Assembly (NCBI GenBank): GCA_018003515.1
Contig: JAGNDO010000011.1
Span: 36,290 to 100,289, forward strand
Direction of reading: 5' to 3'
Length of the DNA stretch: 64,000 nucleotides
Origin: Caldilineaceae bacterium
GTDB taxonomy: Bacteria > Chloroflexota > Anaerolineae > Caldilineales > Caldilineaceae
Numbering within the stretch: position 1 is the first letter of the stretch; every line of letters starts with the position of its first letter. A program made the position numbers and the translations under genes. Shown here in pieces: positions 33,765 through 43,136 of this stretch. The notes below the pieces were generated by a model that saw only the letters and a list, made by a program, of their open reading frames with translations, ran no database searches and was not told where the DNA came from.

Positions 33765-34210
33765 CCATCCGCTTCTACCGAGTCCGAGACCCCAACGGGG
33801 AACTGAGCAACCATTCCGCCCACGGCTTTGAGTTAGACGGTCTCTTCTGGCCGACTATCGAGCACTACTACCAAGCTCAGAAGTTTGCTGGCACACCCCA
33901 TGCCGAAACTATTCGCCAGGCTCCCCGGCCTATGGATGCCAAGCGTCTGGGCCAAACCACGGACTTCCCCCTGCGTGCAGACTGGGAAGAGGTGAAGGAA
34001 GCCATCTTGCTCCGAGCTACCCTGGCCAAGTACGAGACCCACGCCGATGTGCGGGCGGTTCTCCTGACCACGGGCGATGAGGAGTTGGTGGAGGCTTCGC
34101 CCACAGACTACTATTGGGGGTGCGGAGCGAATGGCACGGGTCTGAATCGGTATGGGCATGTGTTGATGCAGGTACGGGCACTGTTGCGAGAGAACTACGC
34201 TGACGCCTGA
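33761..34210 (+). CDS. NADAR (YbiA-like) family protein
   Basis: 149 residues, the full length of the family. Motifs: FYRVRDPNGELSNHSAHGFE, the hallmark WPTIEHYYQAQKF, DFPLRADWEEVKEAILLRA, and the C-terminal WGCGANGTGLNRYGHVLMQV. The conserved Glu in TIEHY is present. Family members act as N-glycosidases on riboflavin intermediates or as ADP-ribosyl-guanosine hydrolases; in several bacteria they serve as antitoxins to DNA ADP-ribosyltransferases. ATG overlaps the upstream stop (ATGA). Here it is paired with an unknown protein, so an immunity or antitoxin job is plausible but inferred. Confidence 0.85.
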   Translation: MTIRFYRVRDPNGELSNHSAHGFELDGLFWPTIEHYYQAQKFAGTPHAETIRQAPRPMDAKRLGQTTDFPLRADWEEVKEAILLRATLAKYETHADVRAVLLTTGDEELVEASPTDYYWGCGANGTGLNRYGHVLMQVRALLRENYADA

Positions 34211-34356
34211 TCCTGCAGTACCGAAAGATCACGAGATCCGCTCTGTACCCCAGCCTATGGTTTGCTGGTAGATCTCCTCCCTTTTTTCGAGAATTGACAA
34301 TAGGTTAGGTCGGTGATGCTGCGGTGCGTTTCTGTGCGAACTGATGCATATGCACT

Positions 34357-34373
34357 AATTGCATGGTGCAATT
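34357..34373. promoter_or_regulatory. Perfect inverted repeat AATTGCA-TGG-TGCAATT
   Basis: Seven-base arms (34357-34363, 34367-34373) with a 3-nt spacer, preceded by TGCATATGCA at 34345-34354 and followed by another ATTGCAT. It lies in the 194-bp gap after the NADAR gene and looks like an operator cluster; the regulated gene is uncertain. Confidence 0.4.
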
Positions 34374-34404
34374 GCATTATTGACAGGGGGTGTAAAATGT
34401 AGAC

Positions 34405-34638
34405 ATGCTCAATCTGGAGTCGGTTCCAACGGAGGGAACAATGATGCCCCCAAGACTCTTTGACTTAGTCGATTTCGTTCCTCTTCAGATTGCCTCCCTG
34501 ATGGCTTCTTGGCCTAGGGTAATGGCTTGCTTCGAAACATCCTCTCCTCCAGACACGCTCGTCATCTTCAATCCTTACCGTCGATCTGCCAACACCTATA
34601 CGATTCACTGCATTCGGCATTCCCTATTTGAGGTATAG
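34405..34638 (+). CDS. Small hypothetical protein, doubtful
   Basis: 77-residue frame with no recognised domain and no ribosome site before its ATG (it follows an A/T-rich stretch TGTAAAATGTAGAC). The C-terminal half (TLVIFNPYRRSANTYTIHCI) reads like a normal soluble protein, and the region downstream to 34718 holds no other gene. It could be a fragment or chance frame. Confidence 0.25.
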   Translation: MLNLESVPTEGTMMPPRLFDLVDFVPLQIASLMASWPRVMACFETSSPPDTLVIFNPYRRSANTYTIHCIRHSLFEV

Positions 34639-34718
34639 GTCACGGATAGAGTTTGCCTGTGGCCTGCTTCCGTAAAGCGCTTTGGAGAGAATCTATAACA
34701 CATAGGGAGATCACCATC

Positions 34719-37700
34719 ATGCGACGCAAGTTCACGTTATTGACGCTCACGCTTGTCATGCTAAGCCTGTTGGGTGTCTCCGCAATGGTCGGAGACACCC
34801 AATCGGCCCAGGCCCAGACCCCCGATCCGCTGCTTCCCGGCAAACTTGCCATCTATTACGGCTTTCCCAGCGCGGTAAACGGGGCAACGAACATCGACGC
34901 GGCGGTGGCGACCTTCAGCGCCTACGATGCCGTGATCTTCGGCGATACCCTGCAATTGCCCCAATACAACGCCGATGATCCGAATGCCAATAATCCGAAC
35001 TACGACAAAGCCTGCACCCAGAATAGCCACTACGACCACAACAATACGGTGGCGATTATCCAGAACCTGAAGCTGACCGGGGCAGGCACAGATGTCTACG
35101 GCTACATCTCCATCGGCGGTGACAATACGGCCCGTCAGTGCTCCCCAAATGTCAATACGCCCTTGACCCTTGACGAGATCAAGCGCTTTGTGGATCTTTG
35201 GGCGGGGATGGGAGTGGCCGGTGTCTTCTACGACGAGGCAGGCTACGATTTTGGCACATCCCGGCAGCGCCAGAACGACGCCATTGATTATGCCCATGCC
35301 AACAATCTGAAGGTCTTCATCAATGCCTGGAATATAGAAGACCTCTTCAGCCCTGGCGTGGATCCCGTCTACAACCCTGCCGGTCTATCAACCCATCTGG
35401 GGGCAGCGGATATCGCGTTGTTGGAGAGCTATCAGATCATCCAGGGAGCCTATCACAACCCTGGATTCTGGCAGGATCGGGCGGATAAGGCCCTCACGTT
35501 CAAGCGCCATTTCGGCGTTCAGATCGCCACGGTGACCACTGCTTCGGATACGGCCGAGGATTGCGGTTTCGACCAAGGCCGGTTGGACTATGCCTGGTGG
35601 TCGACGATGCTCTATGGCTTCGATCTCATGGGGTGGGGAGAGGGAGCCAACTTCTCCGCAGCCGGGGCCTGCAACGGTCATCTGCCCCTGCGCACTCGGC
35701 CCGTACCGACCGTGGGCGATAACTTTGCCTCCCCATCTGTGGCCCACGATCTGGCCGTGCACAGGCGCACCACGGATCTAGGGGTGATCGAGGTCAATTC
35801 TACCCTGAAAACGGGTAGCTTCACTTTGGGATTCCCTGGGGTCTCTGCCTCGGGCCAACCCGTTCCTGCGCCCGCAGGGATGCTCGGCTGGTGGCCCGGA
35901 GACGGCAGCGCCCAGGACAGCGTCGGCTTCCATCACGGGCGGCTCTCCGTGGACAAATTCTGGTTTGCGCCGGGCAAGGTTGGGCTGGCCTTCAGCTTTG
36001 ATGGGGCCAACGACGCCATCGCCTTGGGCAGCGGCCCGGCGGTGGTCGGGGCCGGTTCGTTCAGCGTGGAGGGCTGGGTCAAGACCCAGGATGACGAGGG
36101 CATGATCCTGCAACAGCGGGACGAAACGCCCAGCGGTTATCTGGGCGAGTATTTCATCGGCATCGGCGGGGGCGTACCCGGCCAGCTTTGCTGGACCACC
36201 TACGGCATTGGAGCCAGTGAGGGCTACGGCTTCAACCTATGCGCGCCGGGTGCCATCAACGACGGCTATTGGCATCACATGGCGGTCGTGCGGGAGGTGA
36301 ACGGATCGGGGGCGAACTACGCCCGGATCTATGTTGACGGCGATCTGGTCGCCAGCCAGGCAATCGTCGATGTCAAGACCTTGAACCCCATCGGTGTCTA
36401 CCTGGGCGCGGACATCCGGGATGCCATCCTGGTGGGAGCCGCCCAGGGCAAGTATTTCAATGGGCTGTTGGACGAGATCAGCATTGTCGGCCAAGCCCTC
36501 TCCCCTGCGGAGGTGCGGTCAATCTTCCTGGCCGGCAGTGCTGGCAAGGAGAAGCCTGCTGCCCACGCTGTCTGGGTCTTCTCTGACGAAGTGAGCAATT
36601 CGACGGCTCGGACCCAACTGGTTAGCCGCAGTGCGGCCAGCGGCGTGAACACCCTTTATGTGAGCCTCTATAGCTCCACCCCCAACGGAGCCGGTCGCTT
36701 GATGTTCGATGACACTGCTATCGCCGACCTGATTCAGCGTGCTCACGTAGCGGGTATCGAAGTTTGGGCCGCATACGGTGCACCGGATTGGCCGCAACTG
36801 GGTTGCGCTCTGGGCGCCTTCCCTCTCCAACGCATGCAGGAAGTGATCGACTTCAACGCGGCCAAACCGACTACGACTCTGGACGGCGTCATGTTGGATG
36901 TCGAGTCATCCGAGGGTCTGGATTCGAGCAGCCGCCAGGCGCTCCTGGCCCTGTACGAATGCAGCTTGGACATGCTCAAGCCTGCCGGTGTGGGCATGCA
37001 GACAGCCATCCGCTTCTTCTGGGATGAGACGGTCGAGTATCCACTGACCACCCGCATCAGCCAGAAGGTCTACGAGCATGTCCTCGACATGGACCTGCAC
37101 AAGGTCGTGGTCATGGGCTACCGGGATTTCGCCGGCAGCGGTTGTCCAGACGACGGTATCATCTGCCTGGACCAGGACGAGGTCGTCTATGCCGGTGCCC
37201 AGGGCAAGCCGGGGGTGGTCCTGGCCGGTGCCGAGACCGGAGTGTGCGATGCGGAATGCGGCGGAGACGGGGTCACCTTCCTCCAGGAGGGGCAGGCGGT
37301 GCTGAACCGGGAAGCCGCCTGTGTGGCTGAACATTTCGCCGGTGATCCTGGTTTTGGCGGCTTTGCCATCCACCGCTATGACGACACCTATCTCTCCGGG
37401 TCAGCCGCATGGCCAGCCACCAACCCCGACTTTCCAGGCAGTTGTCATGCCGTCTGGGTGCCCACCACAACCTATCAATTGAGCGATGACCTCTTCCCCA
37501 ATCCAGAGCGGGGCTTTCTCTACGCCAAGGAAACACATTCTGGCAACAACTACGCTCCCCTTGACGAAACGATGCTTCGCACCTATCGCCAAGATCAGGG
37601 CATCACCCTGATCAAGCGCTACTTCTATCTGGACGATTTCGTCAGCGCCCCCATCAGCCAGACTTATCTGGATCTGATGCAGGCTGACTTCGATAGCCTA

Positions 37701-39644
37701 CGGAGAGCGGGATTGAAGGCCGTCGTCCGCTTCGCCTATGCCAATTCCAAAATGACCCCGACCTATGGCGACGCAGACAAACTGCATATCCTGGCCCATC
37801 TGACCCAATTGAAGCCGATTATCGAGGCCAATCAGGACGTTATCGCCGTGGTGGAGGCTGGTTTCATCGGGAATTGGGGCGAATGGTTCTACACGGACAA
37901 TTTTGTGGCGGACCCGTACAATCCAGGTGAGATCACGGATGAAGATTACGCAAACCGGTGGGAGGTGCTGGAAAAAATTCTGAATGTGCTGCCCCCAGAG
38001 CGTTCGGTCCAACTGCGCACACCCTTCTACAAATACAAAGTCTTCGACACCCTGGCCGGATGGCCTGCCACGCCCCTGGCCTTGCCCGCGGCGGACGCAC
38101 ACAATGGCAGCGATTTGGCTCGCACCGGCCATCACAACGACTGTTTCTTGGGCAGCGACACCGACGCCGGCACCTTCGGCGCGCTGGTGCCCATTGCCGA
38201 GGACAAGAACTATCTGGCCGCCGAAACCCAATATGTGCCCATGGGCGGCGAGGTCTGCGATCCGGATCCGGATGCGGTCCAATCTCAGATTCGTTTTAGC
38301 TGCACCGACGCCCTGGCCGAACTGGAACGCTTTCACTGGTCCTATCTGAATGTGGAGACGGGGAACTACGGCCTGGAAGTCTACAACGGCTGGAATGAGG
38401 CCGGCTGTCTGGCAGAGATTCAACGCCGTCTGGGCTATCGCCTGACCCTGACCCAGGGGACTTACCCTGACGAGGTGATCCGGGGAAATGAAATGACCGT
38501 CCACATTGAGTTGCAGAACGTGGGCTGGGCATCTCCGCTTAACCCGCGACCGGTGCAGTTAGTGCTTCGGCACAAGCTCGGCGGTGTGATCTACACGGAG
38601 CCGCTGCCAACGGATCCTCGCTTTTGGCTGGCAGACAATGCGGCGACCTATTCAATCGATCACACATTCCTCACGGACCCCACCATGCCCGTCGGTGTCT
38701 ATGAGTTGTTGCTCAACCTGCCGGACCCAGAGCCAATCTTGGCCGGACGGCCCGACTATGCCATCCGACTGGCCAACCAGGGCGTCTGGGAAGCGGATAC
38801 CGGGTACAACAATCTGCGGCACACAGTGATCATGAGCAATGGGTCAAGCGACGTCGTCCCGCCCACAGTCAGTCAAGTTGACACCGTGGCCGACACAGGG
38901 GATGGCGTGCTGGGCGAAGGCGAGACGACGGGCGCCGCCATCAACCAGCTTCGGGTGATCTACAGCGAGGATGTCAGGAACACCGGGGCGACTGACGCGG
39001 AGAGCGTGATCAATCCGGCCAACTATAGACTTTTCGGAGCCAACCTTGGTGCGATAGGGATCGATAGCGTGGCCTACGATGGGGGCAATCACACGGCTAT
39101 TCTGACCCTCAACGACGGCAACCCGCTGCCTGAAGACTCGTACATCTTTACCGTCGTCGGCAATGCCATTGAAGACTTGGTCGGCAACAAACTGGACGGC
39201 GACGGCAACGGAATCGGGGGGGATGACTTCGTCCTGCACTTTGCTGTGGTCAACTGGTCGCCGGACTGTTCGGCTGCTGTGCCCAGCGTGGCGGCCATCT
39301 GGCCGGTCAATCATAAGTTTGTGGCCGTCAATGTCCTGGGGGTGACCGATCCCCAGAGCGATCCGCTGACCATCACCATCACCGGCATTTGGCAGGACGA
39401 ACCTGTGGACACGGATGGCGACGGCAAACACATGCCCGACGGCCAAGGCATCGGCACGTCCACTGCTCAGGTGCGGGCTGAACGGACTGGGGGCGGAAAT
39501 GGCCGGCTCTATCACATTGACTTCGTGGCGGATGACGGAAACGGCGGCAGTTGTGCTGGCGAAGTTCAGGTGGGCGTACCTCACGACAAGAAAGACACGC
39601 CGGTGGATGATGGTAGGCTGTATGACTCAACATTGGTACCGTAA
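34719..39644 (+). CDS. Secreted multidomain protein: spherulin-4-like, LamG, DUF4874/DUF4832 and Ig-like domains
   Basis: 1641 residues from ATG 34719, after GGGAGA. Signal peptide with A-Q-A at about 31-33. Domains in rough order: a spherulin-4-like TIM barrel (40-290; YYGFPSAVNGATN, GVFYDEAGYDF, VFINAWN); LamG/concanavalin-like (387-600; GMLGWWPGDGSAQDS, SFSVEGWVKTQ, GLLDEISIVGQALSPAE); a second barrel-like part (610-905; GVMLDVESSEGLDSSS); DUF4874 (910-1080; FPNPERGFLYAKETH, EAGFIGNWGEWF) and DUF4832 (1085-1370; LPPERSVQLRTPFYKYKVF, RTGHHNDCFLGSD, MGGEVC); an SbsA/Ig-like part (1377-1507) and a Ca-binding-like tail rich in D-x-D-G-D. It probably attacks or binds extracellular polysaccharide. 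It ends 29 bp before the CHAT-NB-ARC gene; whether co-transcription is functional is unclear. Confidence 0.75.
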   Translation: MRRKFTLLTLTLVMLSLLGVSAMVGDTQSAQAQTPDPLLPGKLAIYYGFPSAVNGATNIDAAVATFSAYDAVIFGDTLQLPQYNADDPNANNPNYDKACTQNSHYDHNNTVAIIQNLKLTGAGTDVYGYISIGGDNTARQCSPNVNTPLTLDEIKRFVDLWAGMGVAGVFYDEAGYDFGTSRQRQNDAIDYAHANNLKVFINAWNIEDLFSPGVDPVYNPAGLSTHLGAADIALLESYQIIQGAYHNPGFWQDRADKALTFKRHFGVQIATVTTASDTAEDCGFDQGRLDYAWWSTMLYGFDLMGWGEGANFSAAGACNGHLPLRTRPVPTVGDNFASPSVAHDLAVHRRTTDLGVIEVNSTLKTGSFTLGFPGVSASGQPVPAPAGMLGWWPGDGSAQDSVGFHHGRLSVDKFWFAPGKVGLAFSFDGANDAIALGSGPAVVGAGSFSVEGWVKTQDDEGMILQQRDETPSGYLGEYFIGIGGGVPGQLCWTTYGIGASEGYGFNLCAPGAINDGYWHHMAVVREVNGSGANYARIYVDGDLVASQAIVDVKTLNPIGVYLGADIRDAILVGAAQGKYFNGLLDEISIVGQALSPAEVRSIFLAGSAGKEKPAAHAVWVFSDEVSNSTARTQLVSRSAASGVNTLYVSLYSSTPNGAGRLMFDDTAIADLIQRAHVAGIEVWAAYGAPDWPQLGCALGAFPLQRMQEVIDFNAAKPTTTLDGVMLDVESSEGLDSSSRQALLALYECSLDMLKPAGVGMQTAIRFFWDETVEYPLTTRISQKVYEHVLDMDLHKVVVMGYRDFAGSGCPDDGIICLDQDEVVYAGAQGKPGVVLAGAETGVCDAECGGDGVTFLQEGQAVLNREAACVAEHFAGDPGFGGFAIHRYDDTYLSGSAAWPATNPDFPGSCHAVWVPTTTYQLSDDLFPNPERGFLYAKETHSGNNYAPLDETMLRTYRQDQGITLIKRYFYLDDFVSAPISQTYLDLMQADFDSLRRAGLKAVVRFAYANSKMTPTYGDADKLHILAHLTQLKPIIEANQDVIAVVEAGFIGNWGEWFYTDNFVADPYNPGEITDEDYANRWEVLEKILNVLPPERSVQLRTPFYKYKVFDTLAGWPATPLALPAADAHNGSDLARTGHHNDCFLGSDTDAGTFGALVPIAEDKNYLAAETQYVPMGGEVCDPDPDAVQSQIRFSCTDALAELERFHWSYLNVETGNYGLEVYNGWNEAGCLAEIQRRLGYRLTLTQGTYPDEVIRGNEMTVHIELQNVGWASPLNPRPVQLVLRHKLGGVIYTEPLPTDPRFWLADNAATYSIDHTFLTDPTMPVGVYELLLNLPDPEPILAGRPDYAIRLANQGVWEADTGYNNLRHTVIMSNGSSDVVPPTVSQVDTVADTGDGVLGEGETTGAAINQLRVIYSEDVRNTGATDAESVINPANYRLFGANLGAIGIDSVAYDGGNHTAILTLNDGNPLPEDSYIFTVVGNAIEDLVGNKLDGDGNGIGGDDFVLHFAVVNWSPDCSAAVPSVAAIWPVNHKFVAVNVLGVTDPQSDPLTITITGIWQDEPVDTDGDGKHMPDGQGIGTSTAQVRAERTGGGNGRLYHIDFVADDGNGGSCAGEVQVGVPHDKKDTPVDDGRLYDSTLVP

Positions 39645-39673
39645 ATCAAACCTGTCGGACATGGTTCGGTGTG

Positions 39674-42600
39674 ATGCAGATCAAGAATGAATTTGACCTT
39701 CTCATCTCTGCAACTCTGGATGGATACGCGGTTCGTTTGGTCAGTTCTCCCAGAGGTTCTTTACCCGCGCAACCTTTTGCTCATCCCTGGGCAGGGGTAG
39801 AGCTAGATAGCGTCATTGCTCAACTCATACAGCATGACGAGCACGGTGCCGGCCGTCGTCAAGGCACAGTCAAGAAATTAGGCGGTCAACTCTACGATTC
39901 CCTATTTAGGGGAGAGTTGCGAGTGAGCCTGGCCCGTTGTCGGGATGAGGCTGCACGGCAGGGCCTTCCTCTGCGTATCAAATTACGCCTTCACGAAGTT
40001 CCAGACCTAGCCCGTCTGCCTTGGGAATTTCTCTATGATGCCAGCCGGGATGCATTTCTTGCCCTGGACGACCAAACACCCTTGATCTATGACCTGGAAC
40101 TGGCCGAAGCCGTGAATCCGATTGCAGTGACTCCGCCTCTGCACATTCTGTCTGTCATCAGCAATCCTGCCGAACTAGGCCTTGCCCTTGATGTGGAATC
40201 GGAATGGGATAATCTGCAAAGCAGCCTATCCGATCTTGTCCGTCTAAGGCAAGTAACGATTGAGCGGCTGGCTGAACCCTCGTTGGCAGCCTTGCAGCGG
40301 ACGTTAAGTCGCGAGGCGATACACATTTTCAACTTTATAGGGCATGGCCAGTTTGCCGAATCGGACACAGACGTGTCGGGTGGACAAGGGTTGCTCATCT
40401 TCCAGGATGCCCTGGGGGGCGCTGAGCCAGTGGAGGCCGAACGGCTAGGTCGCCTTCTTCATAATGCTCGTTCCTTGCGGTTAGCTGTTCTCAACACCTG
40501 CGAAGGCGCGCGTACTAACCATACCGATCCTTTCAGCGGTGTGGCCCAAACTCTCCTGCGCCAAGGCTTGCCGGCGGTCATCGCCATGCAATTCCCCATC
40601 ACAGACCAAGCTGCTTTAACCTTTTCCCATGAGTTCTATGCCAGTCTGGCCGACGGTCATCCAGTAGACCGGGCACTGACCAGTGCTCGGATAGCTATGT
40701 ATGCCCAGCACTTTAGCAGTGAATGGGGTGCGCCCCGGCTCTTCATGCGGACTGCGGATGGTCACTTATGGCTGTCACCAGAACCAGAATTAAAGCCTGG
40801 AAAAGCCATGTCGGCCAAGACGAGCGATCCAGCACGGGACGCCTTTGAGTCAGATACTGCCCGCCGATCGCCCGCCACAAACATACCTTTCCCGCTCACC
40901 AGCTTTGTGGGGCGGACACGAGAATTGGTCGATATTCAAAACCGTTTGAGCCAAATCCGGCTGTTGACTCTGGTTGGACCTGGCGGTTGTGGAAAAACCA
41001 GACTGGCACAACATGCAGCACACCAACTGATTGACCGCTATCCAGACGGCGTATGGTATATCAATCTAGCGACCGTGACAGATTCGCAGCTAGTTACTCG
41101 GACAGTCGCCGCCGTACTCGGCGTGAAGGAACAAGTCGGACTTTCTCTCAACGAGACCCTGGTGGCATTTCTGCACACAAAACAGATGTTGTTGTTCGTG
41201 GACAACTGTGAACACTTGATTCGCTCTTCAGCAACCCTGCTGACTACCCTGTTGGAGGCAGCGCCATGGATTGATGTGTTGGTGGCAACCCGGGAAAATC
41301 TGCACGTTCCAGGGGAAACCGTCTTACCAGTGCATCCTCTCGCTCTGCCAGATGAAAAGACCACCCTGGATCCAGACACGGTTGCACAATCCGAGGCCAT
41401 ACAATTATTCATCGAACGGGCCAGGATGGTTGACCCTACGTTCGAACTCACCTTGACTGATCTGAAGATCATTACCCGTGTATGTCGGCATCTGGACGGA
41501 CTGCCGTTGGCAATTGAACTAGCTGCCGCCAGGCTTCGTCATATGTCGCTCACCGAGATGGCGTCTCGCATCGAAGATCGATTTCGATTGCTAACGGGGG
41601 GGATCCGAGTGTCACAACCTTATCATCAGACATTGCGGGCCGCGATTGATTGGAGCTTTGATCTGTTGTCGGCTCAAGAGCGGCAGTTTCTCACCCAGCT
41701 CTCTGTATTTGCCGGTCCATTCACTATTCAGGCAATGGAGTCTGTCTGTGTCGTGGACGATCTTGATCAGCTTGACCTGCTGTCACAGTTGGTCGACAAA
41801 TCCTTGGTTCAAGTAGACCGGTTGGCAGGAGAGCAGCGGCGGTATCACCTTTTGGAGACATTGCGTCAATATGCCGGGGAAAAGTTGCTCGCAGCCAGAG
41901 AATCACTTCCTACGCAGGAGCGGCATGCCACCTACTATTTGTCAGTTGCCGAGGAGGCTGCCACACAGATGGGCGGAGCGCAGCAATCAGAGTGGCTTAG
42001 TCTGGAGAGGATAGAATATGAAAACCTCCGGGCTGCACTTCAGTGGTATGTCGACATGGCCGGAAGCGAACACCATGATCATCTTCAATTGGCTGAGCGA
42101 GGCTTACGTATGGTGGTGGCGCTTCAGCCTTTTTGGAAGATTCAGGGCTTTCTTTCCGAGGGACGAGACTGGCTGGCATGTATGCTCTCTTTGCCTGGGG
42201 CCAATCCTACGACGGAGATCTACGCACAGGCACTCACTGGGGCAGGTGAACTGGCCGAGGTCCAAGGGGATTACGAGGATGCGCAGGGCCAGTATCAACA
42301 AAGTCTGGCGATTATGCAGACCCTAAATCTCCCCGCTGGGATTGCCAAAACATTCAATCATCTAGGGAATATCGCACGACATCAAGGCGATGCCTCAAGA
42401 GCGCAAAGCTACTACGAAGAAAGTCTGGCGATTCGCAGAAAACTGAACGATCTAAAGGGTCTCGCCGCGACCTTGAACGGGCTGGGGAATGTCTTTTGGA
42501 TGCAGGGGGATTACCCTGCTGCTCAAGAGAGTTACGAACAGAGTCTGGACTTGGTGCGCAAACTCGGTGATAACCAGGCGGTATCGGTTTCGCTGAATAA

Positions 42601-43087
42601 CCTTGGCAATCTTCTGGTTGAACAAGGCAACTATGGCGCAGCTCATCAGTATCTGAGCGACGGTGTTGAAATTGCCCAGAGCCTGGGTGATAAACAGGGT
42701 TTGGCCTATGGCTTGGGTAATTTGGGCAATATCGATATTTATTTAGGTGACCTTGCGGAGGCGCGTCGTCGGCATATACAGAGTTTGACATTGCTTCAAG
42801 AGTTGGGTGATCAGGCGGCTATGCTGGTGTCTTTTGACGCTTTTGCCCAGATCTTCCGGTTAAGCGGAATGGTCGGGCAATCGGTCATGCTCTTCAGTGC
42901 AAGAGAGTCGTTGCGCACCAACATCGGGGAGATACTACATGATAAGCAGCAAACTGAAATGAACGAGGCCGTCGGGGATTTGCAGGATGCCCTGGGCCAA
43001 GAGGCTTTTTCCACTGCCTGGGAATTTGGTCAAAGCATGTCATGGGAAGATGCTGTTGCCTGCGCTTTTGGTCTATTTCCAGGTTGA
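39674..43087 (+). CDS. CHAT protease fused to NB-ARC STAND ATPase and TPR repeats
   Basis: 1137 residues from ATG 39674 (GTG 39671 is in frame just before). CHAT domain 1-365 with LPWEFLYDAS, His in NFIGHG (about 224) and Cys in LNTCEGA (about 276): the dyad is intact. A linker leads to NB-ARC: SFVGRTRELVDIQNRL, Walker A VGPGGCGKTRLA (about 435-446), Walker B LLFVDNCEHLI, sensor VATRENL, GLPLAIELAAARLRHMS, winged helix. From about 850 on there are TPR repeats of the FDS type (GNIARHQGDASRAQSYYEES, GNVFWMQGDYPAAQESYEQS). The CHAT part is a clear paralogue of that at 1089. Expected to be a ligand-gated protease: TPR senses, NB-ARC oligomerises, CHAT cuts. No strong ribosome site is seen. The next gene starts 49 bp downstream. 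Confidence 0.9.
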   Translation: MQIKNEFDLLISATLDGYAVRLVSSPRGSLPAQPFAHPWAGVELDSVIAQLIQHDEHGAGRRQGTVKKLGGQLYDSLFRGELRVSLARCRDEAARQGLPLRIKLRLHEVPDLARLPWEFLYDASRDAFLALDDQTPLIYDLELAEAVNPIAVTPPLHILSVISNPAELGLALDVESEWDNLQSSLSDLVRLRQVTIERLAEPSLAALQRTLSREAIHIFNFIGHGQFAESDTDVSGGQGLLIFQDALGGAEPVEAERLGRLLHNARSLRLAVLNTCEGARTNHTDPFSGVAQTLLRQGLPAVIAMQFPITDQAALTFSHEFYASLADGHPVDRALTSARIAMYAQHFSSEWGAPRLFMRTADGHLWLSPEPELKPGKAMSAKTSDPARDAFESDTARRSPATNIPFPLTSFVGRTRELVDIQNRLSQIRLLTLVGPGGCGKTRLAQHAAHQLIDRYPDGVWYINLATVTDSQLVTRTVAAVLGVKEQVGLSLNETLVAFLHTKQMLLFVDNCEHLIRSSATLLTTLLEAAPWIDVLVATRENLHVPGETVLPVHPLALPDEKTTLDPDTVAQSEAIQLFIERARMVDPTFELTLTDLKIITRVCRHLDGLPLAIELAAARLRHMSLTEMASRIEDRFRLLTGGIRVSQPYHQTLRAAIDWSFDLLSAQERQFLTQLSVFAGPFTIQAMESVCVVDDLDQLDLLSQLVDKSLVQVDRLAGEQRRYHLLETLRQYAGEKLLAARESLPTQERHATYYLSVAEEAATQMGGAQQSEWLSLERIEYENLRAALQWYVDMAGSEHHDHLQLAERGLRMVVALQPFWKIQGFLSEGRDWLACMLSLPGANPTTEIYAQALTGAGELAEVQGDYEDAQGQYQQSLAIMQTLNLPAGIAKTFNHLGNIARHQGDASRAQSYYEESLAIRRKLNDLKGLAATLNGLGNVFWMQGDYPAAQESYEQSLDLVRKLGDNQAVSVSLNNLGNLLVEQGNYGAAHQYLSDGVEIAQSLGDKQGLAYGLGNLGNIDIYLGDLAEARRRHIQSLTLLQELGDQAAMLVSFDAFAQIFRLSGMVGQSVMLFSARESLRTNIGEILHDKQQTEMNEAVGDLQDALGQEAFSTAWEFGQSMSWEDAVACAFGLFPG

Positions 43088-43136
43088 TGTTTGGGTAGTA
43101 TCGCAGGTCCACACGTGGGAAAGGAGAACAACTGAT

